Assembly (NCBI GenBank): GCA_016792805.1 | Contig: JAEUHX010000051.1 | Location: 1-44,712, forward strand | Reading direction: 5' to 3' | Origin: Planctomycetota bacterium | GTDB taxonomy: Bacteria; Planctomycetota; UBA1135; JACQFD01 | Length of the DNA stretch: 44,712 bases | Part shown: positions 16,801 to 24,196 of the stretch, one piece after another | How the letters are laid out: the number at the start of each line of letters is the position of its first letter | Numbering within the stretch: the first letter of the stretch is position 1 | Program-made: the position numbers and the translations under genes | Notes under the pieces: generated by a model | What the model was told of the DNA's origin: nothing | Databases searched by the model: none | The model's input: the letters and a program-made list of their open reading frames with translations, nothing else

Positions 16801-16988
16801 CGCTGGTTCCCCTCGCGCTTCGAGGCGACGAACCCGGCAACGAGATCCTGAGCCCCATGGCGACCGTGATTCTTTGCGGTCTTCTCTCCTCGACTTTGTT
16901 GAGCGTCGTCGTCCTTCCGTCGCTCTTTTGTCACTTCGGCGAGTCTGCTCCAGTCCCTCCCGCTTCAGCCACGCTCTTGGAGAACTAA
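13821..16988 (+). CDS. Heavy-metal RND efflux transporter (CzcA/CusA family)
   Basis: 1055 aa, full length. HME-RND signatures are VRMPVDVFPDLTAPTVTILV after the first membrane helix, MESRVTYPIEAAVNG and the fourth-helix charged motif GGMAIAIGALVDDAIIDVENV, whose acidic residues carry protons. A second set of helices begins near FNFQSLRDALFILLNLPLAL and ends with PSLFCHFGE. It pumps metal ions from periplasm or cytoplasm across the outer membrane using proton influx. The fourth-helix sequence does not let me name the metal. It sits between the adaptor (12 bases upstream) and the channel gene (1 base downstream). Confidence 0.95.
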   Translation: MNPLIQWALGHRGLVLLMASVLIAIGSYVAVRMPVDVFPDLTAPTVTILVEGHGTSPKEMESRVTYPIEAAVNGATDVRRVRSATALGLSVVWVEFEWGTDIHRARQTVAERLATVMGSLPPEVEPPRLAPASSIMGEILFVSLTSPSHSQLELRSVAATQLRRRLLAVSGVSQVTLIGGDTKQYQVVLSPERLKAFAISPSEVAQALRESNENVAAGILVAGPMETIVEGLGRIRAPQDIGDAVVAFRNGAAIRVKSLGTVQIGAAFKRGIGSASRRGPNWEPITEAGVICAIQKQPGSNTLELTRRIELVLQEIQANLPRGMFLNTKLFRQASFIETSIRNTTIALIEGAIVVAIIVIAFLASLRASAITLITLPISLLASLLVLKLIGSTVNTMTLGGMAIAIGALVDDAIIDVENVVRRLRERRSQGIHAGSSALRIVFEASVEVRSSIVLATVIIVLAFAPIFLLPGVEGRLLEPLGLAFTVALSASLLTALTVTPVLCLLLLPKSRTVRTGAEPRVVHWLKIPYKPSLRWAMRHPRFVAASSILLLLGSAIAGGSMGRSFLPEFNEGALVVGIVTLPGTSLEQSDELAKLVEKALMRHPEIVAIGRRTGRAEEDEHVQGVEASEIDLTLDMEAPVRLGQRRRSKEDLLTALRAELAGIPGVQATFGQPISHRIDHMLSGTRASIAVKIFGEDLQTLRSLGSQVEAEMSKINGVVDLSTEQQAQVPSLDVELRRDALARHGARVSDAASALRLASGGDVVGQVLEGLHAYDLLVRVGTPKSQSPQSIQETLVELPEGRQLPLRYLASFEEGWSPNFISRENVQRKIVVMCNVSGRDMRSVVDDVRLAIERNVELPQGYYVEFGGQFESSERAATLLTLCGAAITLGILALLYFNFQSLRDALFILLNLPLALIGSVLGVYLTGGIFTVASMIGFITVFGIATRNGIMMVSHVRHLQLVQGVASFPEAVERGAVERLAPIMMTALAAGLALVPLALRGDEPGNEILSPMATVILCGLLSSTLLSVVVLPSLFCHFGESAPVPPASATLLEN

Positions 16989-16989
16989 C

Positions 16990-18387
16990 ATGACCGCAAT
17001 CAAAGCGCTTCGGTGGCTCGTTCCGGCGGCGGCGCTGGGCGTGGCCTCGTGCGGGGCCGTCGATCCTCGGCCTGATTTCGACCGGGCGAAGCGGGAGATT
17101 CAGATCGCGACAGGAGAGTCGCAAGTGTATGACCCCGATGGACCGGTTCTGACCGGTGCGGAGATTGAGGCTGCATTTGCGGACGGTCTCAGCTTGGCCG
17201 AAGCGACTCGGATTGCGGTCCTCAATCATCGCAGGCTGCAAGCGGGCTTTCAGCTGCTCGGTGTGGCACGGGCCGACTTTGTGCAGGCCGGCCTTCTCGA
17301 GAATCCAACCTTCAATTTTGGGATCCTCTTCCCCGACGCCGTCGGCCGGCCCCGCTGGGGTGTCGACCTGCTCGGGAGTCTCTCGGAATTGTGGCAGATC
17401 TCAGCGCGGAAGGCGGCGGCGAGGGCGGAGCTCGAGGAGCGAGTTCTCGAATTGGCGCTGCAGGCGGCCGATCTCGTGGCGCAGGTGCGTGAAGTGTACT
17501 TTCGTGCGCTGGCGGCGAGGGAGCGAAGCACCGTTCTCAAGCAACAGATGGAGCTGGCTCGGGAGACGGCGGCGGCCGTGGCGCGGCAGGTCGAGCTCGG
17601 CGTTGCGACGCGGGCGGATGGAGGCATCGCGGAATCGGCCCTCGTGAGCGCTCAAGCGGCCTACCAGCAGGAGAAAGGTGAGGAGTGCCACTTCCTCCAT
17701 CGTTTGGGAGTTCTCCTCTCCCTCGAGCAAGACTTGGGTTCGGCGACGCTTTCAGACTCGCTTCCGGCGATGAGTAAGAATCTGCCGCCGCGCGATGCAC
17801 TGCTGGCTGCGGCGCTCGCTCACCGCCCGGATTGCCGTTCGGCGCTCGAGAGCGTGCGCGCATCCGAGCAGCGCCTCCAGTATGAGAAGTCACGAATCCT
17901 AAGCTTGAGCATGGGAGTCTCCGGCGAGAGGCCCGAAGGCGGCAGCTCCGCCGACCAGCTCATCGGTCCGGCCCTCGCGATGCGTCTGCCGATCTTCGAC
18001 CAAAACCGCGCGAAGATCCGGCGGGCGGAGTTCGAGCTGGAGCGGCGACGGAAGGAGTTCGAGGCGGTCCGCGCCGAGACGACCCAGCGCGTGCTCGGCG
18101 CGTACGATCACTGGGAGCGCTCGCTCGAGTCGCACGAATTTGTGAGTTCTCGCCTCCTGCCGCAGCTGGAGCAATCTGTGGGAATGGCTCGGCGAGCCTT
18201 TGAGCTCGGAGAAGTTACTGTTCTTAGCCGCCTGGAAGCCGAGCGCAGAAGCCTCGACGCGAAGCTCAAGTGGTCGGAGGTTCGCCTCGCAAGCGCGCTC
18301 GCGGTGGTTGAGCTCGACTGGGCTCTCGGTTTCCCGGCGAACCAACTTCCTGATTCCACCCATTTGCAAAGCCAGCTCCCGCGCTGA
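16990..18387 (+). CDS. Outer-membrane efflux channel lipoprotein (TolC/CzcC family)
   Basis: 465 aa. The signal peptide ends in the lipobox VASC (Cys21), so the protein should be a lipoprotein of the outer membrane. Two tandem outer-membrane efflux repeats follow. The first contains SLAEATRIAVLNHRRLQAG and PTFNFGILFP, with long amphipathic helices (AADLVAQVREVYFRALAARE); the second contains RASEQRLQYEKSRILSLSMG and GPALAMRLPIFDQNRAKI. It forms the trimeric exit duct for the upstream RND pump. Order B-A-C differs from the classical czcCBA. Only one base separates its ATG from the pump stop. Confidence 0.92.
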   Translation: MTAIKALRWLVPAAALGVASCGAVDPRPDFDRAKREIQIATGESQVYDPDGPVLTGAEIEAAFADGLSLAEATRIAVLNHRRLQAGFQLLGVARADFVQAGLLENPTFNFGILFPDAVGRPRWGVDLLGSLSELWQISARKAAARAELEERVLELALQAADLVAQVREVYFRALAARERSTVLKQQMELARETAAAVARQVELGVATRADGGIAESALVSAQAAYQQEKGEECHFLHRLGVLLSLEQDLGSATLSDSLPAMSKNLPPRDALLAAALAHRPDCRSALESVRASEQRLQYEKSRILSLSMGVSGERPEGGSSADQLIGPALAMRLPIFDQNRAKIRRAEFELERRRKEFEAVRAETTQRVLGAYDHWERSLESHEFVSSRLLPQLEQSVGMARRAFELGEVTVLSRLEAERRSLDAKLKWSEVRLASALAVVELDWALGFPANQLPDSTHLQSQLPR

Positions 18388-18446
18388 CGATCGAACCCAT
18401 CACGCGCCGCGGCTCGCAAGCCTCGTCGAAGGTCGTACACTAAGCC

Positions 18447-19754
18447 ATGCTGTCTGCCATCCTCTTGATTTTTGTGCTCTTGTTGCTGAACGGAGTCTTC
18501 GCGATGTCGGAGCTTGCGATGATGACGTCTCGCCGCTCTCGGCTGCAGCATCGCGCGTCGCAGGGGAGCAAGGGCGCTGCAACGGCTCTCGTGCTTGGAG
18601 CGGACCCCTCCCGATTCCTTTCCACCGTCCAAGTGGGCATCACGCTCATCGGAATTCTCTCGGGCGCTTTCGCGGAGAAGGCCCTGGCATCACCGATCCA
18701 GCAGTGGGTCGCACAGTTTCCACAGCTACGCGAGCACTCCGACGACATCGCACTGCTCATCGTGGTCATCATCGTGACATATGCATCCCTTGTGTTCGGC
18801 GAACTCGTGCCGAAGCGTGTTGCACTTGCGCACCCGGAGTTCATTGCGGCCGCCATCTCGCGGCCCCTTTCTCTGCTTGCATTCGTTGCTGCATGGCCCG
18901 TCAAACTGCTGAGCCTCTCGACCGACGCCATTCTTACCGTGCTTCGTATTCGGCCGCGCAGGCAAGATGATGTTTCCGAGGAAGATGTGAAGTCGATCGT
19001 TTCTCGCGCCGCATCGATTGGTGTTTTCACGCGACAGGAGCATGCACTCATCAGCCGGACGATGAGGCTTCGGGATCTCGCCGTGCGGGACATCATGACT
19101 CCACGGGCTGAGACGCGCTGGCTTCGGGACATGACCACAAAAAAGGAGGTTGCGGCCACTCTTGCGTCGGGAAGCCAGAGCTACTACCCCGTCTGCAAGG
19201 GAGGATTGGACAGGGTCTTGGGTTTTGTTACTTCCAAGGACATCATCGTCGCCGGTGCGCTGGATCACGAGGAACTGTCTCTCGCCAGCAGCGTCAGTGC
19301 AACTCTCGTGGCCCACGAGTCGATGCCGGCGCTTCGAATGCTCGAGGAATTTAAACGCGCGGGCGTTCGGGCTGCACTTGTCGTCGATGAGTATGGATCG
19401 ACTCTGGGAATGCTCTCGATGGATGATCTTGTGAATGCACTCGTCGGAGACGTATCCCGTTTCAGCGGCGCCATGGCACCCATGCCGATCAAGCGGAAGG
19501 ACGGCGCTTGGGTCGTCGACGGCCGCCTGGCGCTCTTCGAGCTGCAGACGCTCATCGGCCTCGATCTCGGCTCGGTATCCGAGGTCCCCCAGGTCAGCAC
19601 GATCGGCGGACTTGTGCTCTCTCTCCTGAAACACATTCCCCATGCCGGGGAATCGGTCGAGATCGCCGGCTGGAGAATCGAAGTAACAAAAATGGATGGA
19701 TTGCGGATCGCCGAGCTGCTGGCGAGCCGGATCGCCGATTCGCAGCGACCCTGA
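18447..19754 (+). CDS. CNNM/CorC-type membrane protein (DUF21, CBS pair, CorC_HlyC domain)
   Basis: 435 aa, often annotated as hemolysin family protein. Residues 1-185 are the DUF21 membrane domain with about four helices (ILLIFVLLLLNGVFAMSELA, ALLIVVIIVTYASLVFGELV). Then come the characteristic linker VRDIMTPRAETRWL and two CBS motifs (about 205-325; ending DEYGSTLGMLSMDDLVNALVGD). The C-terminal transporter-associated domain (about 345-425) includes WVVDGRLALFELQTLIGLDL. Relatives export or sense Mg2+ or Co2+ with nucleotide-gated CBS domains. It lies 59 bases after the efflux operon on the same strand, so a role in divalent-cation homeostasis fits, but co-transcription is unproven. Confidence 0.92.
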   Translation: MLSAILLIFVLLLLNGVFAMSELAMMTSRRSRLQHRASQGSKGAATALVLGADPSRFLSTVQVGITLIGILSGAFAEKALASPIQQWVAQFPQLREHSDDIALLIVVIIVTYASLVFGELVPKRVALAHPEFIAAAISRPLSLLAFVAAWPVKLLSLSTDAILTVLRIRPRRQDDVSEEDVKSIVSRAASIGVFTRQEHALISRTMRLRDLAVRDIMTPRAETRWLRDMTTKKEVAATLASGSQSYYPVCKGGLDRVLGFVTSKDIIVAGALDHEELSLASSVSATLVAHESMPALRMLEEFKRAGVRAALVVDEYGSTLGMLSMDDLVNALVGDVSRFSGAMAPMPIKRKDGAWVVDGRLALFELQTLIGLDLGSVSEVPQVSTIGGLVLSLLKHIPHAGESVEIAGWRIEVTKMDGLRIAELLASRIADSQRP

Positions 19755-19885
19755 CCGCTGTCTCGGACCACTCCGCGGCTTGGCGCGGCCGATCTCCCAA
19801 CAAGGGGATAAGTGGGGTTGGGACGCGACTTATCGAACCTGGCGCTGAGACGTGCGCGCGGCTCGGAGAAATTCTGGAAGGAAAT
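19755..19885. other. Convergent intergenic region with an interrupted palindrome
   Basis: This gap lies between converging genes. GATAAGT (19807-19813) pairs with ACTTATC (19828-19834) and overlaps a copy of the dispersed motif GTGGGGTTGG (19812-19821). The pairing could form a weak bidirectional 3' end structure; no T-tract is evident. Confidence 0.35.
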
Positions 19886-21631
19886 CTAGCCAGGTCCGCT
19901 GAGGCGCTTCATCGTTTCCTTCAGCTTTTCAGCGAGCCCGCCGCTCAGCACGCGCTCTACCGTCTCGCGCGCTACGTTCTTGGCGCGCACTTTCGTCATG
20001 TCGAGCGAGTCGGAAACTCGCACCTCCACCAGCACCGTCTCCCCAAGCTCGATCGCGCGCCGCAGAGTTCCCTCGGCGTCGCCGTCGATCAAAAAGTAAG
20101 GAAGGTGCATCGCCTTCGCGAGCTGCTCGAAGTCGGGGTTCTGCAGGTCGGTTCCGCTCGTGAATCCGTACTCTGACACCTGCTTCCAGCGGATCAGCCC
20201 GAAGTAGCCGTCGTTCAGAACAATCACCACAATAGGAATCTTCTCTCGGGCGGCAGCCAGCATCTCGAGGCCCGTCATCGCAAATCCGCCGTCGCCGAGG
20301 AGCGCCACCACGGGCCGGTCGGGATCGGCGAGCTTCGCTCCCATCGCGGCCGGAATGGCATACCCCATCGACTGGAGGTCGGTCGGCACCAGCAGACTGC
20401 GCTGCGTGAGAATTGGGAAATTCCGGCGCGCAAGCAATTGATGCAACCCAGAATCTGTGGCAAGGACGCCGTTGCGTGGCAGTGCGCGTCGAAGTGCACC
20501 GAAAAATCCGGCTGCCGTCGGCGGCTCGGCGCCGCTGAATCGCGGCTCGATCATCCCGGATGGTGCGGCAGCCATCTTCTCGCGGCGGCCCGAGAGTTCG
20601 CCGAGATTCCACGCGAGCGGGCGCTCCGCCGTATCGTCGCGGCGGCGGAGCAGCCAGCGAACGAATTCCTGCGCATCGCCCTGGACGGCGTGTTTCGCAG
20701 GAAAATTGGCATTCAACACATCGGGAGAGGCGTCGACGTGGACGAGGTTCTCGCTCGGGATCCTGATCCGGAACCCGCCCGTGCCGTTGTGCCCGAATTT
20801 CACTCCGAGTGCGAGCACGAGGTCGCAAGAGGCGATCAGTTCGTTGACGGCGTCCCACGCGTCGTTCAGGCGATCGAGCGGGAAGGAGAGCGGATGGTCC
20901 TCGGGAATGACGCCGCGCCCCGAGGTCGTCGCGAGCACGGGCGCCTGGAGCCATTCGGCCAAATGTTGCGTCGGCTCCGATGCACCCTGCATCCCCTGAC
21001 CTACGAAGAGAAGCACACGGCGCGCCGACTGGAGGAAGCGGAACACTTCTTCGTATTTGCGGAAATCGCCTGGGATCGGCGTCAGCAGCGGCTGGGCGGG
21101 GCGATCGGGCGGCGGCAGTTCCATCTCGCGCATCGCGCCACGCGATATCTGTACCGTCACGGGGCCTGGTTCGCCGCGCGTCGCCGTTTCATGGGCTTCC
21201 TGAAGCACGCGCCCGAGTTCGAGCGCATGCTCCACGTCGAACACCTGCTTCACGAGCGGCGCCACGATGGCCCGCTGGTCGAGATCCTGGAGCTGGAATC
21301 GCGGCGTCGGCGACTCCGACGCCTTTCCGACGATATGAAGCATCGCTACAGAATCGAGACGGGCTTCGCCGATCGCCGGAAGAGCATACAGAAATCCGGG
21401 TCCCGGAATGGTTAGGAGCGCTCCCACACGCCCGCTGGCGCGGTAAAAGCCGTTGGCCATGAATCCTGCGGCCAGCTCGTGCGTGGCCGAGACGAATCGT
21501 ACTTCCGATCGCCGCAGGGCCTCACAAATCTCAACGTTCTGCGTGCCGGGCACGCCGAAGACCGTGCGCACGCCGAGCCGCGCGAGGTGCGCACAAAACG
21601 CCGAGGCTCCGGAGATGCGCTGGGTGCTCAT
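19886..21631 (-). CDS. Thiamine diphosphate-dependent enzyme, acetolactate synthase-like
   Basis: 581 aa. The N-terminal pyrimidine-binding domain has the catalytic Glu52 in SATHELAAGFMANGFYR. A central Rossmann domain (about 205-330; RRVLLFVGQGMQGAS) follows. The C-terminal pyrophosphate-binding domain has GDGGFAMTG (446) and Asn473 in VLNDGYFG, the Mg-ThDP motif. This family decarboxylates 2-keto acids or joins keto acids to acceptors; the reaction cannot be told from sequence. It lacks the nearby regulatory subunit expected for true acetolactate synthase (IlvH). The ATG overlaps the FemAB-like stop as ATGA, so translation is coupled. The operon with an ATP-grasp ligase suggests a dedicated biosynthetic step. 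Confidence 0.85.
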   Translation of the reverse strand: MSTQRISGASAFCAHLARLGVRTVFGVPGTQNVEICEALRRSEVRFVSATHELAAGFMANGFYRASGRVGALLTIPGPGFLYALPAIGEARLDSVAMLHIVGKASESPTPRFQLQDLDQRAIVAPLVKQVFDVEHALELGRVLQEAHETATRGEPGPVTVQISRGAMREMELPPPDRPAQPLLTPIPGDFRKYEEVFRFLQSARRVLLFVGQGMQGASEPTQHLAEWLQAPVLATTSGRGVIPEDHPLSFPLDRLNDAWDAVNELIASCDLVLALGVKFGHNGTGGFRIRIPSENLVHVDASPDVLNANFPAKHAVQGDAQEFVRWLLRRRDDTAERPLAWNLGELSGRREKMAAAPSGMIEPRFSGAEPPTAAGFFGALRRALPRNGVLATDSGLHQLLARRNFPILTQRSLLVPTDLQSMGYAIPAAMGAKLADPDRPVVALLGDGGFAMTGLEMLAAAREKIPIVVIVLNDGYFGLIRWKQVSEYGFTSGTDLQNPDFEQLAKAMHLPYFLIDGDAEGTLRRAIELGETVLVEVRVSDSLDMTKVRAKNVARETVERVLSGGLAEKLKETMKRLSGPG

Positions 21632-22794
21632 CCCAGCGACTTTCGCGGGCGATTCGTCGGCGGCGAAGGAGGGTTCGGCGCGGCCGGCGGGGGCGGAGGG
21701 GAAGGCGGAGCCGGCGCTGGCGCGGTCTCCTGGGTTGGCGCTGGACGCTGGCGCTCCTCGTCCTCCGCCGGACGCGCCCCTTCCCGCAAGCGCTGCACGA
21801 ACCCGCGCGCCCATCGCTCGGCGCGGAACGCGAGCTTCTCGGGGCGGGCGAGCACGATCGCCGTCTCAAGGTTGCCGCCGAGCTGGCTCTTGAAATGTGT
21901 AACGGGATTCAGACTCGCATCAGTCAGGTCGTTCCCCTGGTAGCCGAGCTTCGCGAGCGCCACGAACGCGTTCCAGCGCAGGAAGGGATTGCCGCCGAGG
22001 TGCTGGAACTCGCCGTCCGCGGCCGCTGCAAGCGTGTGCGTGATCGGATGGGCCCCCGTCAGCACGAGCTGCGACGCGATGGCTCGCCCATCGGGCATCC
22101 GCGCATGGAAGAGCCGGCAGAGCCCCTTGGCGGAGAGAGTCCGGAACCAGCGCGAGAACGGATCGAAAGGCAAATAAAGCGGCGCCCCCTTGCGGACGTG
22201 CGTCTGCTCGTGGAGCCGGTAGAAGCTCTCGAAATCTTGATCTTCAACAAAAGAGATCCCCGACTTCTCGGCTCGCGCGACAAGCCGCCGCAGGTTCTGC
22301 TCCACGCGCTCCCACGCGGCGGCCGTATCGGCGATCGGCACGACGTAGGAGTAGGCAAGCGAGGGCGTCCACCCCTTGTCCAGAAACGGGCGCACGTCGG
22401 TGAGCGCGGCGCGCGACTTGAACCGCAGGCTCGCGTACTGTGTGCGCGCGAGTCCTTCCTCGAGCGCCTCCAGCAGCTCCACCTGGCGCGCGGTTTTCTG
22501 TGAAGGATACTTCGTGGGCGTCTCGCGCAGCACGAGGCCGTTGTAGAAGAGTAGCTTTCGGTCGGAAACGAACGGCCCGAACCGCGAGTTCTCCTCATAG
22601 AGCGCGATGCCGCCCCAAAACTCGCCGCCGCGGTCAAGTGCAAGAATCCGAAAGCTGCCGCCCGTGGCCGCGCAGAGCGCTTCGAGATATTCGGGCGTCG
22701 AGTACGGGCTTCCGAGGGACGAGCTCGCGACGAGCTGGTTCCATTTCGGGTAGTCGCGCTCCTCGAGGGCGCGGCAGGTGAGCGGGGCGGCCAA
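21628..22794 (-). CDS. FemAB-like GNAT-fold acyltransferase
   Basis: About 388 aa from a TTG start at 22794. The open frame continues upstream, but its next ATG (22959) would overlap the preceding gene by 150 bases, so TTG just after that gene's stop is preferred, without a clear ribosome-binding site. Family-like features are YPKWNQLVASSSLGSPYSTPEYLEAL, an aromatic/basic stretch in the middle (LRFKSRAAL, LRRLVARAEKSGISF) and the second GNAT lobe (SQLVLTGAHPITHTLAAA, NPFLRWNAFVALAKLGY). A Pro-rich tail of about 50 residues ends the protein. FemAB relatives transfer aminoacyl groups from tRNA to peptidoglycan precursors or other amines; the acceptor here is unknown. Confidence 0.78.
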   Translation of the reverse strand: MAAPLTCRALEERDYPKWNQLVASSSLGSPYSTPEYLEALCAATGGSFRILALDRGGEFWGGIALYEENSRFGPFVSDRKLLFYNGLVLRETPTKYPSQKTARQVELLEALEEGLARTQYASLRFKSRAALTDVRPFLDKGWTPSLAYSYVVPIADTAAAWERVEQNLRRLVARAEKSGISFVEDQDFESFYRLHEQTHVRKGAPLYLPFDPFSRWFRTLSAKGLCRLFHARMPDGRAIASQLVLTGAHPITHTLAAAADGEFQHLGGNPFLRWNAFVALAKLGYQGNDLTDASLNPVTHFKSQLGGNLETAIVLARPEKLAFRAERWARGFVQRLREGARPAEDEERQRPAPTQETAPAPAPPSPPPPPAAPNPPSPPTNRPRKSLG

Positions 22795-22808
22795 GGCAGG
22801 CGAACGGA

Positions 22809-24182
22809 TTATTTGCCGAACGGAAGAATGTGGTAGCGCACAAATCGGCGCACGAGGAAGGAAAAATTGGTGAGCGCAGGCATCGGGTCGTCCCAGGCGA
22901 AGATCGGCTGCCTTGCCCGGATCCAGCTCCAGGCGCACGAGAGCAGGCTGGGCCGCCACGGGACTCCGCGGCCACGCATCGAATTGTAGAGTGCGAAGTC
23001 GAAGTAGGGATAGGCGCAGAGCCTGCCGGCATCGTAGCCGTCGGGGCCATGTCCCGTCGGGTTCACGCCGTCGAGGGGAAGCCCGAGCGCATCGCGATAA
23101 TATAGTTCACAGAAAGGGATACCACAGCTCTCCGCAAAATCGAGGTACCACCACGGGCGCACATTTACTTCCAGCAGCTTGTAAAGGCCGTCGCGGACGT
23201 CGAGCTTCACCTCGGCGCTGAAGATCCCGCGGTAGCGCGTATGGACGAGGAGCCGATCGAGGTCGGCGATGGCGGGAGCGACCTCAGCCAGCGGAACGCT
23301 GCGCATGAGTGTGCTGTTGCCGAAATCCTCCGGATACATCCGCAGCCGTCGGCGAGCAAACCGGGCCCGCACGGCGCCGCCACCATCGACAAATCCGTCG
23401 ATAAAGTAATGTCCCGTCGGCGGACCGGGAATGTACTCTTGCAATAAAACTTGGAATCCTGCGGAAGATACTTCTCGAAAGCGCGCGGCCGCGTCGGCTC
23501 GTCCGCGGACGTGGAGCGCCTTGACTTTGTAATGATCCAGGAATCGCTGCGACGCGCGCGGCTTCAAGAAGGCGTGCTCGTAGGCCTCCTCGGGCAGCCG
23601 CTCGAGGTCCTCGGCGCATGTGGGCACTACGGTCCGCGGATGCGGCACGCCGACCCGCGTCAGCAGCGCCGAAAGCTCTCCTTTATCCAAGAATGCCCGC
23701 ACCGTCTCGGGCGGCGCAAGGCTCACCGGAAAGCGGCTTGCGAGCGACTCGGGAAGCTGCGCGATGGCGTCGACCCAGTGATCGGAACAGGGAATCAGCA
23801 CAGCGCGCTCCACGGGGCTCATCTCCAGGAACGTCGCCAAACTGCGCGCCGACGGCTCACCCTCGCGGCTCCCCGGAATCGGCCGGTACCAGCGGGAGCG
23901 ACAGGCGAGGTCGGCCTTCGGCGCGTGCAGAAAAACCGGCGCCCGCCGCGATCGGCCGAACGAGCGCACAACGCTGAGCGCCGTCACGTTCGCCCCAAAG
24001 GCGAAGACGGGGACAAGCGGTGCGTCGGGTGGGACCACGGGTTCGTGCGGATGGCCGAGCTGCCCGTCCACCCCGCCTCCTCGGGGCTGCGGGGTGCTGC
24101 CGGCCAGGCCGCCGAGAGCGCGTGTTGTAGCGGGTGCGGGGGGAGGTGGCCAGTCGCAGCAGGAAGCCCCGTAGGCCATCAT
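22809..24182 (-). CDS. ATP-grasp ligase (COG3919-like carboligase)
   Basis: 457 aa from the ATG at 24182. A GTG at 24071 preceded by GAGGAGG (4-base spacer) is a strong alternative start, giving 420 aa and removing a Pro/Gly-rich stretch. Features are a nucleotide-fold beginning VFAFGANVTALSVVRSFGRS, the pre-grasp region PETVRAFLDKGELSALLTRVGVPHP, the grasp lysine in EHAFLKPRAS, a lid VLLQEYIPGPPTGHYFIDGF and the metal-binding end IFSAEVKLDVRDGLYKLLEVNVRPWW (acidic and Asn ligands). These enzymes activate a carboxylate as acyl phosphate and join it to an amine. First gene of the three-gene operon; it ends 14 bases before the FemAB-like gene. Confidence 0.82.
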   Translation of the reverse strand: MMAYGASCCDWPPPPAPATTRALGGLAGSTPQPRGGGVDGQLGHPHEPVVPPDAPLVPVFAFGANVTALSVVRSFGRSRRAPVFLHAPKADLACRSRWYRPIPGSREGEPSARSLATFLEMSPVERAVLIPCSDHWVDAIAQLPESLASRFPVSLAPPETVRAFLDKGELSALLTRVGVPHPRTVVPTCAEDLERLPEEAYEHAFLKPRASQRFLDHYKVKALHVRGRADAAARFREVSSAGFQVLLQEYIPGPPTGHYFIDGFVDGGGAVRARFARRRLRMYPEDFGNSTLMRSVPLAEVAPAIADLDRLLVHTRYRGIFSAEVKLDVRDGLYKLLEVNVRPWWYLDFAESCGIPFCELYYRDALGLPLDGVNPTGHGPDGYDAGRLCAYPYFDFALYNSMRGRGVPWRPSLLSCAWSWIRARQPIFAWDDPMPALTNFSFLVRRFVRYHILPFGK

Positions 24183-24196
24183 CCGCCCGAGCTCCC

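Noticed and set aside
19886..21631. Annotation as acetolactate synthase large subunit (ilvB)
   Set aside because: There is no ilvH or other branched-chain gene nearby and the operon context differs, so only the ThDP superfamily is claimed.
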